Assembly: GCF_018691265.1 (NCBI RefSeq)
Contig: NW_024881295.1
Span: 14,720,314-14,784,313 of the forward strand
Length of the DNA stretch: 64,000 nucleotides
Direction of reading: 5' to 3'
Origin: Tyto alba
Lineage: Eukaryota > Chordata > Aves > Strigiformes > Tytonidae
The notes beneath the pieces were generated by a model that was given only the letters and a program-made list of their open reading frames with translations, ran no database searches and was not told where the DNA came from. The number at the start of each line of letters is the position of its first letter. The first letter of the stretch is position 1. Positions 21,901-36,962 of this stretch are shown piece by piece. The translations under genes and the position numbers were made by a program.

Positions 21901-24900
21901 TAATATTTTGCTGGTAAAGTACTCATTAAACAGTCCCACTTTTTGTATCCTCTGGTTTTACACTTTTCAGCCAGGTACAGGTTCATTGAAGGTACTGTGC
22001 ATGTATGTGTATACATACTAGTAGAAATGTAACAGTAATTAGGTCACTCTGGGTGAGGTTTCGTGATGATTTCTCCCCCAGCAAGCATGAAAATATATCC
22101 CTCTGGAGCAGGTAATTTTGCAAGCACCCAGTTGCATTAACAGGACTTTTCCACGCACCTGTCCAGCGGATGACACTGATGCCTATATGGAGGGTGAGCC
22201 CTGGGTTCATGGATCAGTGAAGTAAGTCATTGTCACTGATGAATGTGTGGCCCTGAGAGTCCTTGCCATGCCAGCAAGGAGAGGGGCTGCTGTTGTAGTG
22301 GCCCCAACGTGCAGTTTTGGGGCCAGGCAGAGTGTACATTAACCAAGTGCAGGGGCCCTACTGGGATAAGCAGTACCTGTGGGGTTGACTGGAAGAGCCC
22401 CACCAGACTTACCATACAGATAGAAGCTTTTAGTCAGCAGCTATGTGACAACCAGTCTTTCTTGGACTTTCTCAAAACTGCAATTTTTGATTCTTGTTAT
22501 GCTAAAACTGAAGAGAGGGAACACCAAGAACTTGGTCTAAATACAGAAACATTTGCTCTGAGTGGCAAGATGGTCTACTTGCATCTGTTACCTCCTCCTT
22601 TTCCTCTGCTTATTTGCTTGTCCATGGTTCACTATAGCCTTGCCCTTGGTGTAGAAAGCATTCATGCTCTGCTCAACGTTTGATCTTCCTTCTGGCTAAC
22701 CATGAAATAATAAAATGCAGAATTTCTCTAACCAAATGCCAACACTCTTCATTCAAGCATAGCTGCCTTCCCTGTTCCATCTCATTTAACCACATCTGAC
22801 ATCGGCTCTACCTGTGTCCCCTCTGAGCAGCTTGTGGCAGCTGTTAGAGCTAAGACTAGTCCTGCTGTTCTTTGTTTCTGTTTAGGTTGGGCTAAATATA
22901 GCCTGCTGTTTGATTACTGGGGAGGGAATGCCAGGATTCAAGATTTATGTGTGCAGCACAGATTCTTCTCTAGTCATGTGCCCAGCCACCCCCTGCAGCT
23001 CTTGCCTTGATAAGGTAGCCATCCAGCCCGCTTCTCTTTCCTGTAATCATTGCGGAAGACAACCAAAAAGCTTTCTGGGGGAGTCCCAGGAATCCTTCAC
23101 CAGCTTACCATGAAGCCTTGCAGTGTTTTGGTCAGTCTGTTGTTCCCTACCAGGTCACGGAATGCTCTGGTATCTCCCAGGCTGCTGACCCTAATGGGTC
23201 CTTTCAGAAATGGTAAGATTTTTATTCTTACATAAACTTTTTCTTTCTTTCCCTGGTATCTGGAGTCCCTGCCTACCCCTTGCCTTACATACACTTTTTT
23301 GCTTCATTTCTTGTCAGCTATCACCCTTCCCTTTCCGATTGACAGTTTAGTACATATTCCCTAAAGTCTGCATATGGTGGAATCACTTCTGCTTCGTACT
23401 TTACATGAAAACTTTGTATTTACAGTTGCCTTCTCATCCTCCTCACTTAGTGCTTCCTCCCATCTCTGTTTCTCGTCTCCATCTTCTTTGTTACTCTTTG
23501 CCCACATTGTCAGTGCATCATTAAAGGCTCAGTGCACAGGATCACATGAGCTGACCTGGCAGCAGTGATGTGATGTGGCAAAGAACAGCCACTCTGAAGT
23601 GGTTCCCACTGTCCTAGAAACTATTCCCTGGCTTCGACTTTGAGGATGCTCCAAGGTTTGACTGCTCCAGACAGTCATTGTGGGAAGCCAGCTTCACACA
23701 GGTTAAAGAGGGAAGTAGTGTATATCTTTACATAGCTAGCCTTGGTCGTGGAAGTGGCTAAATTCACCTCTTCTGGCTTTGTAGCAGAGCTGGAGAAACA
23801 AATTATGTCTGTATTTCCCAAGCAAACTTTCTTTTTTTGCATTTATCTTTGTGCCACCCTTACGCCTTTTACATTTACAGCATCCAAAAATAAATATGTA
23901 AGAATATGAAAAACTAACCCCGCCTTAAAGTATGAGGATCAACAAAATGCTTTAGGTTTCAGCTGAGCTGTGGTTACAGAGCTGTCATTAGCTGCTGTTG
24001 ACTGAAGGTGTCTGTACCCTCTCACCACACGCCTGACAGGCACTCCCAACGCTGTGGTGAGCAGCAGAGTGGAAGAATTGCTCTAAGTTATCAGTGAGCA
24101 AGGAAACTACAGCATCCTCATCCATTTGCTGCTTTTATTCCAAGTCTGTGTTTGCTCAGCATTACTGAGTCTTTTATTACACCCACTGCTGCAGAGGCAC
24201 AGTTGCAGCTTTTGGAGAAGGCACCCCTTGGCCTTCCTTCCCTTTCCACATGCCGTTTGCGGGGCACTGCCGTGAGTGCTCCCCATCGCCACTCTGCTGG
24301 TTACAGGACTCCCACCTCACCAGCTCCCAACACGGCATGCTGTTTGAACTATCATCTCTTTCCGTTCACCTCAGATTAAACCAGCTCCCCCGATTTCACT
24401 GACTCCTACCTCTTCCTGGAGGCAGAAAAATAACTGAGAAGGGAGGTGCATCTGTTTCTATCACCTTTTCATAATTCTGAATGGGGAAAGTACTTTTTTT
24501 GATTATTTCCCACCAGGTAGAGCATTCACACTGCTGGAGTTAGTCCGCAGCTGTTACAATTACTAATGAATTTACCATGTCGGTGTTGGGAAACGCCATA
24601 TATTATGGTAGTGATGCTGTAGATAACTCATATTCTGTGCATACAGTATGAAAAGATGAATGGCAAGAGAAGCATGAAGCCCTGGGGAAGGAAGTAGTAG
24701 ATATGTTAAACATATGTGCAGCTTTAAAATGCCATAGAAATTGGCTAGAGTCTCCAGCTGCCTTTCCAGAAATGTTAGACAGTAGTCTGCGCACAGGAAA
24801 ATGAGAGAATATGTTGAAAACATCAAGTCTGGTTTTGAAAGCACATGAAGCTCCTGACGTTCACAGGTTGTTTTGCTGCTGCCACTCAGGAGTCAGCAGA

Positions 24901-25149
24901 GAGGAAGCTGCAGACAAGCAAGAGCAGAGGCCTGGGGCAGTGGTGCATTACCGTGTGGGAACTGTTTAGATAAGTGGCTTGAAAAGTTTTCAAGCTGGAA
25001 GGATGCAACTGGAGAGTGCACAGGATATACTCTCCCAGGGAGGGAATTTCTTTAGCACTTGAACAGCACTCTAGCTTTCCAAAGGGCTGTGGGAACAAGG
25101 GCTGCCACCATGACCCTCCTGCAAGGCGCGCCACTATGACTATCCTCAA

Positions 25150-25245
25150 GTGGCCAATATGGAAACTGAGGTGAAGGAAGGAGGAGCCTGATAGTCTCAA
25201 GTCACCAAGGGAATCGTAACCCAGGCATTGCCAAAGCTTCTTTCC
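25150..25245 (-). repeat. MIR-class SINE fragment, antisense
   Basis: The plus strand contains ATATGGAAACTGAGGTGAAGG, then a diverged stretch, CTCAAGTCACCAAGGGAATC and GTAACCCAGGCA. This matches the reverse MIR order GGGGAAACTGAGGCACAGAG, CCCAAGGTCACACAGC and GAACCCAGG. The copy is old and its edges are uncertain. Confidence 0.55.
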
Positions 25246-28200
25246 ATGATTTCTCCTCAGAGCCAGTGCTGCCAAGATCTGGCCTGCAGACAGCTCCCAG
25301 GCAGGCAGTGGTTACCCAGCATCTGAGCCCCAACCCCTGAAGGCCCTGTGGGATCCTGGTGGCCCTTTATGGCTCATGCACTGCCATTAATTACTGACAG
25401 CAAAACAAAGCATTGAAATATCATTTATTTTCATTAAAAACATATTTGACAATCCTGTATTTCACTGCTTACCCAGTAGGACTTAATTTCATTTTGACCT
25501 ACAGGACCACAAGCATAAAAGGAGCTTGTTTCTCCCTTCTTTCTCCCCTTCATGCAGCTATATTTACCATCCAACTCTCAGTATAACTATAATCTATCAT
25601 AGATTTTCACAACCCTACTCTAGATGGCTGCTCTTGTCGGTGGCTTATCTCTGTGCCTGCCATGGGAAACAAAAATCCCACTCCCTACAACGACGGAAGC
25701 CAGTTATACAGGGCTGACGACTGTGATCTTTTCCTGACCTGCTCAGCAATTGACCTGTGCTCTTGAGGAGCTTTACAAGTGAGAACTTCAAGTCTGATAT
25801 CTGTAGCAGGAAAGTGCAAGAAAGAATTTAGAAGCCAAAAAATCAGAGTGGTCTATTTATTTCTCCACTGAAATAGGGCTGCAGAATAAATAGAAATATA
25901 TTGGAGAGTCACCACAGAAGAATGCAGTATTAGACCCATGGGGAGCAGAAAAAAAAAACACAAACAAAAAAACCCCCACACTCTGCGAGATGTGGGGCAT
26001 GGGAGTATGAGTGCCAAAATAAACACGTTGTGTTAACCAACCTCAGTGGCAGAATCTGTGATGCCAAGCACTACTGCTTAACCCAACTGGATGCTTGTGG
26101 TTACATACACTGGAGCTGGTTCTGCTCCAGGCTGAATTCCAACATGAAATAATTTAATAGTGATCCACAGCATGAGTTTGTTCCACAAGTCCATGTCAGT
26201 GAGATCTACTGCTAGGCAGTTTCAGGAAATGTATCAGCAATTAAGAAAACTTGACCTTTATCTATAGGGAGCACAGTAGGCCACCAGGTTATCAAAGAAG
26301 AATAGAGAGGAATGTCAGTGCCCTTATTTATCTATTTATTTATAAAGGTGTCCTTCAGTGATGTGTGGTTTTGTATACCTGTTCTGGCAGTGGGTGCCTG
26401 CTTACCCCAGCTGAGGATTTGGCCAAACAAGCTTCTTTACAAAGCTGGGAGCGTGAAGTGGGCTGCCCACCTCCCACTGCTGTGCTGTGCTCACACAATT
26501 ACCTTTCTCATTGCTGTAAGAGGAAGCTGAGAAATTTGCGTTGTTTCCTGAGCACAGTCAACAAATTCACTAAAGCAGGAGGATCGAGAGCTCTTGTAAT
26601 TCATATCCTAGCAAGTCCAACTGCAGATATGGCCCTTATATCCACTTCTGTTTATGTTTACCTTGCTGATCAAATGACAGGAACAGGAGGTACAGCAATT
26701 TTCCCATAAGGATGCACAATCCTGTAAGAACAATACCTGCCTCCAGAAAGCTACAGGCAGAAAGATTGAAGGCGAGACAACTCTATCCAGGACACAACTT
26801 ACTGTATTTTAATTATCAAATATTCACATACTGTGTCCTATTTATGACCTTATCACTAAAAAAATAGGCTTGGGCATAGGGCTGTGAATAATCCAACTAG
26901 AGGCTAGTGAACATAGATTGGCCATAGATAGAAAACAATCCAAACTGAGCAGAAAGAAACCCATACATTTGAGATTTGATAAGTGAAAAATATAAATCAA
27001 AATTCTCTCCATTAAGTGTCAGTGGAGGAAGGATTCATTAATGTGCTATACTGGTAAGACATGAAAAGTACACGATGGAAAAATAAACGCACAAGAAGCA
27101 ATCCAGGCTGAGTTTTTGCTTGAAATGAAGTGACTGACCAGACTGGGTGGTTCAGACCCATCCACAGGGAGAGGCAGACCTGTCCTGGAAGCACCAGCTG
27201 ACCACCCTCCTCATATAACTGATACTGCTTCACTGAAATAAAAGCAAGCAATGGCTGAGGCAAGAAATCAAGATCTTGCCTTTAATTAATCTTCCATGTC
27301 CCATGGTAATCTCAAATAATTACATCTTATGCAAGAATACTCTTAAGTTAGTGCTCGGTGTAATTAAACTCAGTCTATTTCTCACCATCCCCCACCATGC
27401 ATCCTCAATATCACTTTGTTAATTTATTGGGGACTTTTGTTTGCAGTTTCTGACCTGGCATCTGCAACGACCAAGCTTCTCTCATGAAAACAAACTACCT
27501 CTTTTTTAAACATACTCAGTATGATGATTTTCTTCATTAATTTACTATTTGGGATTTAGCACGAAAGAGGCACCTGAGCTTTGACTCAACACCACTGTGA
27601 TGGAAATCAGTAGAAATTCACATAGTGCTCAGTGTATATTTGGGAACACATGCTATAAGAAATACTTGTATAGTTTGGACAGGTCTTATGTATAGCTCTG
27701 CAGACTTCTATGGCTCCAAGGAAAAGATCATCTGCTATTTCCACTCTTTCCTTCTTGAAAGTCAGACACATTGGATTCTGAGCTAAGAAAAGGAGCTTTG
27801 CTTGTTGTTTTCATAGTACCCCTCTATAGAAGGAACCACCAAATTATATAGGAATTTCATTCTCCTATTTTATTTTCATGCCAAAACCTCAATAAAGTTG
27901 CCTATTTCCCAAACAGTTATAGCATTTATGATGTATATTGATTCTTAAATTGATCCTTAAAATCATGGGCAGTTACTGGTCTGCATGGTACAACAAGCAT
28001 CAGCTCTGGAGCAGGCTGGCTTGGTATCCTTTTGAAGATGAGGCAAGAGACAGACCATGGAAAATACAGCATGATCCTAGAGCAATTTCTTAAGTTTTAG
28101 CACCTTACAGGTATGCAAATTATCATAATTTGCCTGCAGGATGTCTCTAGACCCAGCTGAACAAAGTTTCAGTATCGTTAGGACTAATTTAACGTTCATT

Positions 28201-29722
28201 ATCATGCATCTCATCTCATATTAGGTCTGTATCTAAAAGACTTTTTAATAATCTAAAATAATTTTGCCTGGCTCATTTTATTGCATTCAATTGCCAAACA
28301 TTCACTGAATGATACTTTCTAGTAAGCTATGAAAATTTTAATGCCATCAAGTTTGAGGAGCTTTGTTGCACATCAGAGTGCTGCAAGTATTGCTTTTTGT
28401 TCCCAGTCCTGCAGCACAGACAGGGACTGGCTGCAAATAGAAGCAGAGGATTCATCAGAAGAGAATGACCTTTGCAGAAAAGTTAAAACAGTACATTGCC
28501 ACCTTAAATCCTGCTTCTAATTTCTGCACAGGAGGTAGCTGACATTCATGTTGTTCAAAAAAGCAGGTAAAATACAATGACCAACAGCAGGAGTTGGAAC
28601 AGGGCGTAGGGAAACATGTTCATGATTAAACAGCTTGAAGCTTGATAGTGCACTGTCATTTTCTGTTCATTCCCATTAATACTGTTGTTCTTGGTGAAGG
28701 TTAGAATGCTTTTGTGTTTTGTGGATAACAAGACATAGTGGATGGAAAAAAAGTCTTTAGTTTCAAGCGTGGGCAGACTGACATCATGTGTTAAAAGTAC
28801 TAAATCATTGTGCAATTCCAAGATTTCTCTATTCACTTTAATAGGCGACTCTTAAGAAGTCGAGGCTCTACACTCCTGTGACATTCTGAAGGCATATTTC
28901 ATATGAAATTTCAGAACACTTTGAACCTGCTGATTGCAAAACTGCTTTCAGATCCAAACTGTTCTGCTCAGAACAAAGTTGCCAGCGCAGTCACGAACAC
29001 AGGATGCTCAATGTGCCTCCTAGAGTACTAAACCAGTGAGTGTACTTTTGCACACAGGTCTCTTTTGTAGGGCATAATTCATTTGCACCTCTGCAGTTTC
29101 TGAAGAGTCTTAGGGATGGTCTTAATGATATTGCTCTTGTATGTGGAGAACAAAATGAATGTGTTTTTTATTTTTCTTTTAGCCTAAATGTTGACCTCTA
29201 GAAAAACTTAACTGCCTGAAGCTTAGAGCAGAGTGATATTCTCTAGTTCCTTGTTGGATTGCAGGTTTTCTGAGGAGCAAGGCCAGTGTCCCAGTAAAAA
29301 TGGTGGTACATGACCCAAGAGATCCTTGGTTGTCATAAGCAAAGTGCCTGGCCTGCTGGCTTTCAGCTATTCTAAAAAAAAGAGAAAACCCAAACCCCAT
29401 GCTCAAAAATGCCCCACAAAAACAGACTAGAAAAGTGCATGAATGCATGGAGCCGCTACATCATGATGGGAATGAGGACTGTCTCTTGTATAATGCCTAA
29501 CTGTTCTACCTTCAATTTATCCCTGTATGCCTCACATGAAGGATAGCCAGTACTGAAAAAGTCTTAGGGGTTAGGACACCCTTTAGCACAGGACAGGAGT
29601 GTGCAGTGAAGGCAGTGATGCTAGTGTATGAAATCCTTATATCACTCAAGGATTTTGGTGAAGTACTGAGACACGATCAAAGAATTTTGTTACCTCAGCA
29701 CATCATAGCCATTACTTATAAC

Positions 29723-29738
29723 AAAAAAAAAAAAAAAA
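29723..29738. repeat. Poly(A) tract
   Basis: Sixteen consecutive A; no polyadenylation signal suggestive of a retrocopy is seen close upstream. Confidence 0.85.
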
Positions 29739-32686
29739 TTATACCATCCTGAAGCTTTCTGGTGCACAGATGAAGCAAAGCAGGTGTTATTTACTGCCTT
29801 ACTGTAGGAGAACTTATGCCATCTATATCTCCAGAAGCCAAGACACAGTAGCTCCATCAGCTCATGCATTTGAAAGAGAACATGATTGCCTAAATATCAT
29901 CATGCAGGTAGTGCACTTGCTACCATATTTCAATATTAAATGATCCCGGAAAAACTGAATGGTGGTAATGTGAGGTATTTGTATGGACTATCTCTGTTCT
30001 TAGAGAGTCAGTGCAGGGTTCTCCAGCAGTAGCCTCAGCAGTGCAGATCTTGTCCAACTGTAGGTAACTCATGAACTCCCTAGGGTTTTATTCCTCAGTA
30101 AATAATTTCCCCAGTGACAAGCATTTTATGTCCTTCATTGCAAGGTGGTCAGAGTAGATGACTGCAGTGACCCTTCCTGACTTGAAAAACATGATTTTGT
30201 TGACCATTGGTATATTAAATTGAGAATTTTCCCCTGGTGCTTAGTTGCTTTGGAGAGCGGGGTCAGTTGTGCCATGGGCCATGCACACTGTCCCTCCACG
30301 GCATTTCCAGGGAGGAAAGCAGGAGTCTGGGGTGTCCCCACACTCAGTGCTAGCTGTCTCTTTCAGAAAGTAGTATAATGAACTGGAAGACAAAATACCA
30401 TTTAAAAGCAAGCGTTGTAATGGAAAAACCATAGACTTCAGGGGAAGTGTGATGTGCTATTTCCTCAGTCATAGGTGCTGTGTTGTTTTGCTTTCAGAAT
30501 TCGGAGCACTTCCTACAAATTCTCTAAAAGCTCATCATCTGAAAAAGTTCAGACTTCTTTTCCACCCCTACCTCGACATTAATAGACTACAAATAGTGCA
30601 GCACTAACACAGCCTCACAGTAGCATATATTTCAACTACTGACGACAGACACTGGGCAAAGCCATGAAGTAACTGATACCAAGATTTTAGCTGTGCCAGG
30701 AGTCCAACCCAAACCTCTCCAGTTCAATTTAGACCCTGACTTGGACCAAGGACTCTCTTCCTGCTGTTTGCATGGCTTAAACTGCCACTATCAGCATGTT
30801 AAGTTTTTCAGTTGCACAAATACAGACTTAACACAACCTACTGGCTTCATCTCTTAGATACAAGCACCTAGCAGACTGCTTCTTATCACAAGACAACAAG
30901 GACATGCCCACAGTTGCAGTGTTTTACTGTTCAACAGCGATATGATGCTTCTAGACGAGCCTGGCTCAGACTGCTCAGAGCAGTGACAAAGAAGGTGGCT
31001 TGTTGAGAGTTTTGGCAATTCAAATAACGAGGAGACAATGCTAATAATTAGCGCACAAAGCATCAGGGTCACACATTCAATAAGAGGAACTATAACTGCG
31101 TTGCCTCAAAATTCCAAGTTCTGTGAGTAAAATCAGTGCTGCTCCTGCATTTTTTTCTCTGACAAGGAGGAGTGTCATCTGTCAGATTAAGCCTCAGTTT
31201 TCAGTCTGACAGGTGAAGCTGGAAGCAACGCTATTTTAATGTAGCCTTGAATAGTAGTAGGGTAGCACCAGGACTCTTCTTTGCTTAGATTTAACTATTC
31301 AGGCTGGATATTTCCATGCTGGGTATCTGCTTCAGGCTGCCTTTTATTTTTTTTTCTGGAAGATGTCTGCAGAAGTAATACAGTCATTTGTAAGAACAAG
31401 GTTCAGAAAAAAATAGGTTGTGTCTGTGTTAAAAAATATTCTTGCAGCCACTTTATGTAGGAATTCTAGTATCATCGTTCCCCAAAGCAGGAACTCACAA
31501 TATGAGAGGTGGGTTAGCATGTCAGCAAGGGTACGCTCTTCCTATGCTTTTGAAAGTATACTTGTGTTTGGTAGTGAGCCAGTGTCTCTGAAAGTTCTGA
31601 GTTGTGTCTCAGGTGTTGGAGCTGGGAGTTAAGTTTTCCTCATGAGTTTGTCTTTATGGAAAACATTCCAGCTCTGGATACAGGGGTATCTTTCTTTTTA
31701 AGGAGCCATGTAAGGAAAAAAGTGGGAACACAGAAGTTAGTGCCTTTTCCTTTTTGCTGGCACAGAGGGACTCTGAAGAAGTAGTGAGGTGCATGGGAGT
31801 CAGGAGTCCCAAGAAATGAAAAGCGAATAGCAGTTTAGGATTAAGCTTTCCTTTCCATTACTTTATCTGAAACAAATTTGTCCCAGGAAGCAGTTCTGGA
31901 AGCTAAAAACGTAGTTCACAGTCTCAGAGATCAGTGGCAGAATTTCATTCACTTCATCTCATCTGGCATCCAAGTCTCTGCACATCAGTCTGAGCCTTTC
32001 TCTCTCCCATGCCTGGGTTTTAATGGAGCTTTTTACACTCTTTTATCTTTTTTACATCCAGTGCAACTAGAAATAAAGAATGAATCAGCCTCACCCACTT
32101 AAAGATGCTTCCCTACTGGGCAGGGTTGCAAGATATCTGCAAAGGGAGGTCTCCCTCCCTCTACTGCCTGTGTGGTAGTTACGCTGTGGGTGAGTGGAGG
32201 TCTCTTGTCTCAACGGCCGTCAGGCCAGCCAGAAGCTCTCACCAGCACAAAAAATAAACCAAAGCACAGGGCTGAGGTTTATCTTACTGGTTCAGGAGAA
32301 AAATTTAAATTAAATACAGTAAATATAAACACATATGGAGATGGATATACATGTACGCACACAAGTATCTCTTCAAGAATCTTTTCACAACTGAAGTTTG
32401 TGGCCTCATATTCACTGTCTTTTGAATAGTCTAGGCAGAGCCTGCAATCCTGAAAAACAAGTTCCAGCTTTCACACAACACAAGGGTTATATAGGCTATT
32501 TATGAATTTAGAAAACTGAAGCGCTGCTAGAAGAGAAAAGCCTGCCTTCATAAGACTGTTTGTCAAGCATTAGGCCACTAAGGGGACATCAGGATATCAT
32601 TTATTTTTCTATTTTGTCTAATGTCCTAGATAGAAGCCATTCTAGAACACTTATATTTTCATCCATTTCAATTGAGAAATCAGTTC

Positions 32687-32744
32687 TTTTTTTTGTTTGT
32701 TTGGGGTTTTTTGTTTGTTTGTTTGGTTTTTTTTTTCCTTTTTA
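32687..32744. repeat. T/G-rich low-complexity tract
   Basis: Runs of T broken by single G or GG, with repeated TTTG units (GTTTGTTTGTTTGG). Simple-sequence repeat. Confidence 0.85.
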
Positions 32745-35499
32745 AAAAGGCCTTTTAGTGCAGGGCTGGAATGCCATGTTCAGGTGAGGTCAGCAAGCAG
32801 CTTGAGAGACAGTTTTATTACCCTGAGTAGCAGCAGGCCCACATCCCATTGTCAGTTCATTAAATTAATTCTAGGTGTTCATCCTAATTCTAGGTGTTTA
32901 CCTTCGCTGAATGCCTGCAAGACTCTAAAAAATTACGGTAATCCACATGCCTTCTCTAAGATGTAGCACTCTTGCAGCAGCAAGGTAGCTTTGGTTTAGC
33001 CTGAGATTCCAGTTTAGGCTGCCTCAAGTGATGAGTGCAGGGCATTTTGTGCATTGGCATTTTCCTCGTCTCAGCAGCACACTTAGCTTTGATAGAATTT
33101 TATAGCCTGCTTTACTGCAGCAAGAGCAGCAATGTGATGATTCTTTTAAATAAATCTCATCTGATGGATTTGCTGGTACCTTAGACTAGGAGTGAAAAGT
33201 ATCCCATCCTTAAAGCTCAACACATTTACCACCAACATAGGCACCATTTAACACCATTAGTGCAGTTTTGACTAGGAAATTTATATTAAAAAAATACATG
33301 TACTGTGTGGGGACACATCATGAAGGACCACTAAGTGTATGCAGTGAACAACTCAACACTTGACACAAGTATTAAGTAGCTTAAGTCAGGGCCTTACTAC
33401 CCAACTAGATAGGTTGTCTTTTCTGCTCTCTGTTTTCAACCAGGTGCAGTAAGTGAATGAAATGAGTGTTCTGGGGTTCATCTGCTGTTGAAACAAGCTG
33501 TGAGAAAAATAATCCACTTAAGGGCAACTTCAATTTCATGTTCACTCAGAAATTGAGTTTAACCCAATTTGGTTTTTAAAGCAACTTCCTCTCCCCTCCC
33601 CCCAGCTCCCCCCACTTTCTGCTTTGGTGCTACAATACCAAAGGAAGCTGTTTGACCAGTATTGTTCACCTTGTCTGAAATTGCCATGAGGAAAATCTGT
33701 TGTCCCAGTGAGAATAAGGTCAATTTTGCAGACCCTTGAAAAATCAAATAATTTTTGGACAAAAAAAATAAAATTCTGTGAGTTTATCCAGACTTGGAAT
33801 TTTGTTTGTGCATTACTCAGGGAAAACCAGAAGAAGCACGGGTTGGTATGTAGTTCTTGATCCCATATGCCATGATAACTTAATTAAACTGTACCTTTGT
33901 TTGCTTAAGCCCTTAAGTATGTGGAACTGATAACTTAGTTAAGATCTCTTTATAGGGTAGTGTCACTGGTCTATGCAAGTGTTAAGTTAATCATTCTGAC
34001 TGTTGCCTAGCGTATCTGCTAGGTGAAGCAAAACGCCTCTCCAGCATTTGTCCCTGTATGTAGGAGTTTAAGGGTCTGAAATTCCCCATCTCTTGCTTGG
34101 GCTTTCTACACAGTGTTACAAAGGAGGGTTTTGATGGATTTCTACTGCTTCCCCCTTACCACCACTTTTCTTTCTGTTCCCTCCAAGATATCCCTTGCTG
34201 AAGGACAGTGGAAAGGGGCTCTCTTACAGCTCTGCTGCCTTTCTCGGGGACACGTCCTTCTACACTGGATGCCTTTGTCTCAGCCTCTTCCTGCCCAAAG
34301 CTTTGCTTTGCTCAAAGCTTTCTGAAAGCTGTATTGATTCAGTGTTTCCTCTGAGGCTTGCAGGGGCATGAAACCAGTATTTATATTAACCTGAGGCATA
34401 TTAATCTTGCATTTATAACGAGTGATACAAGTTTGATCTTTAGCAAAGATACAGGAGCTGTCTGCAGATCCAGAATGTCACATTATTTCTCTATTTCTTT
34501 ATGGAAGTTTTCCTCAACATATTTCTGCATTTTTGTATAAGAAAAGATACAGGTGATTTTGAGAACTTGAGCCTTTTTGAGCAGTAGTAGATCTATTTAG
34601 AAATTTAAAAAGTGAATTGCTTTACTAGTTTGATACAGAGTATTTAGTAATTTTCTTCCCATGATATAGGAAGTGAGCATCTCCTTGCCTTTTTGCACCT
34701 CCCAGAGAATCAGAGTCTGGCTTGCAGTGTCATTGATACAAGTTTGCCTTAATGTTCAAAGGTACTCTTAGTGAATTTTTAGCAGTTAAAGAGAACTATA
34801 AATATGAATACAAGTACAAGGATTGTGTTTACGTGCACATAGCAAATGAATGACAGTTCTAAAGTCCAAGTGTGTCTACACCAATAGTTAATGAGCAGCC
34901 AGAAAAAAATATATCCATTTTAATATTTAACCTTGAAGTCAGGTTGGTGTAAAGTTCTGAAGTAATGTCACATTAAAATGTTATCCAGAAATTGTGTCTT
35001 GAATTTAACTACAGTGATCTGTGTTTGACAGCAAGAGACTTTGATCTTAGTTTTCTAGCGTCTGTTCTTAATTCTGCTTCTACTTATTAGATAGCCTTGA
35101 GAAAACTTCTGTCATTTTGGAGTTTCTTGCTCACCATCCTATGCTGAGACACAAGGAGAAGGATTTATTAATCTCAGAAAAATGCTCAAAGTCCGTGAAT
35201 AGAAGCAGCTATACAAGTGGAAATTTTGGATGATAGAAGATTTCCTGGGAAGAGAGTAAGAGAAGGGGAAGGTGGAGGGGAGTTTCCTGCACTCCTGTGA
35301 TGCATAGTTCTGCAAGTGCTTCTGTGTTATAGGTAGCTCTCAGAAGTCTGTTTAGAGTCAGAGATGCTCATTTGTGACTGAATTTGCTTTTCAGCTTTGC
35401 AGTCAAGGTGGTTAGGAGAATGAGAAATTTACAGGGAAGTAACAGCAGCTTTACAATGAGACACTGGAAGAAACAGGGCTCCCCAATTAGAAGGCAAAG

Positions 35500-35885
35500 G
35501 GTAGAGGGAAGATACGATCAAGATTTATACATTAAAATAGTGGGCTAAATGAAACTAGTGGAAGACGAGCTTAAAACAGATACAATCAAGTGATTTCGTA
35601 CAGAATAGGTAGCGAAATCCTGAAACTATATGCTAGAGTTTTAAAACACAGGCATCATTAGCAAGTTCAAAAAGGATTTGCACAAGTTTGTGGATAATCA
35701 AGTGGATTTTGAAAGCAGAGGGCATGGATGTGTCCTGTAACATCCCTAATACAACAATTGTCAAGGAGGGGAGCTGGACTTGCATACGCTCCCAAGACAG
35801 TATCTCCTGTTGCCACTGTTGGAGACTAAGCACTTAGCTAAGTTGGACTGCTGGTCTGACCCAGAAGGGTACTTCATGTTTTCCT
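35500..35885 (+). mobile_element. Ancient CR1-type LINE 3' end, sense
   Basis: The order of blocks follows the 3' end of an old CR1 lineage in sense. GAGGGAAGATACGATCAAGA and TTTATACATTAAAATAGTGG come first, then GAAACTAGTGGAAG. Next is GCAAGTTCAAAAAGGATTTG with CACAAGTTTGTGGATAA, then TGTTGCCACTGTTGGAGAC, and last a diverged CTAGGTGGAC-type block ending in GCTGGTCTGACCCAGAAGGG. The terminal GGTCTGACCCAG motif is characteristic of such elements in reptiles and birds. The reading frame is destroyed by substitutions and indels. It predates the CR1 copy at 5229-5440. Confidence 0.75.
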
Positions 35886-36942
35886 GTGCTACAGGGACAG
35901 TGCAGTAACTTTACGTGATGATGTTTTTCCTATAAGATACCCTTTCCTTATTAGGTCCAGATGTACAAATATCATTGGATCAGGACTAACCAATTCCTGA
36001 AATATGCTACTACTGCCCACCCCAAAAAAAGGAGGTTTCATTTTTTTTAAATTCACATTTTTCAGTTAGCTGATCTTAAGATTCCTTTTATTTGCTTTCT
36101 GGTGTGGGGTTTCAGAACATACCTGCTTAACATTTTTAAACTTTTCTGCATAATCAGAGTGGCTGAACACACATCTCTATGGGCTTCCAAACAAAGCTGA
36201 GATTCTCAGGGTGTCTGCTGCCATCAGTCAGGGCTGCAGTAAAGGTAGCAAATGTCAAAAAAAATGTGGTAAAGTCATGAGAGATGGCAATATTTCTGTG
36301 ACTAAAGAAGACTGCAGCTGGCTGTCAGCAATCTAGGTGATTTTATATGCATTTGGCTTCCACAAATCAAAAAGACTTCTGGAATTAATCTGTTTCAAAG
36401 GTCTGCATCAAAGAAAAACAACCATTACAAGTGGCACTTGAAGTCTCAGCACAAGTATTAAAAACATGAATAATGGCACTAAAAGTCTGTTTTCCTGGCA
36501 GAGGACCCCTTTCACTACAGTCACAGCTGTATGGGGTGGTTTTTCTTCAGGCTGAATAGATGAACTATGTTTTAAAGACTATCATCTAGAAACTTCTGCA
36601 ACAGGGGTTGACCACACAAAAACTGATGTCGGTGAAACAGAGCGCAAAGTCTGGCCAGTTGCAGTTCAGTTTAATGTTATTCTTAAATTGTTGGCTTATG
36701 TTTTATTCTGCTTCTGTCTGGCTTTGTTATTTTGCAAGAGTACTTCACCTGGAAGGCACAGTTTTGTGCATGCTGGCCCATATAGTAGTTAGCCATCCAC
36801 AGGGCATTCTTTTCATTTGGCAACCTTCAGAGGAGGGACGTATATCCCTTATGAGACAATAACACACACACGCTTATTCAGAAGTCAAACAAAATTTCAG
36901 CCTAGAGGTATTCAAAGTGTTGGATGTTTTTAGTTCATTGGC

Positions 36943-36962
36943 TTTTTTTTTTTTTTTTTTTT
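36943..36962. repeat. Poly(T) tract
   Basis: Twenty consecutive T; simple homopolymer. Confidence 0.9.

Noticed and set aside
22243..22683. 146-codon plus-strand open frame in the intron
   Set aside because: No recognisable domain, no repeat or exon signature, and unremarkable composition; one such frame is expected by chance in 64 kb.
30640..30740. Possible antisense MIR fragment
   Set aside because: Only isolated short matches (GGGCAAAGCC, CCAACCCAAACCTCTCC); the core order is not convincing.
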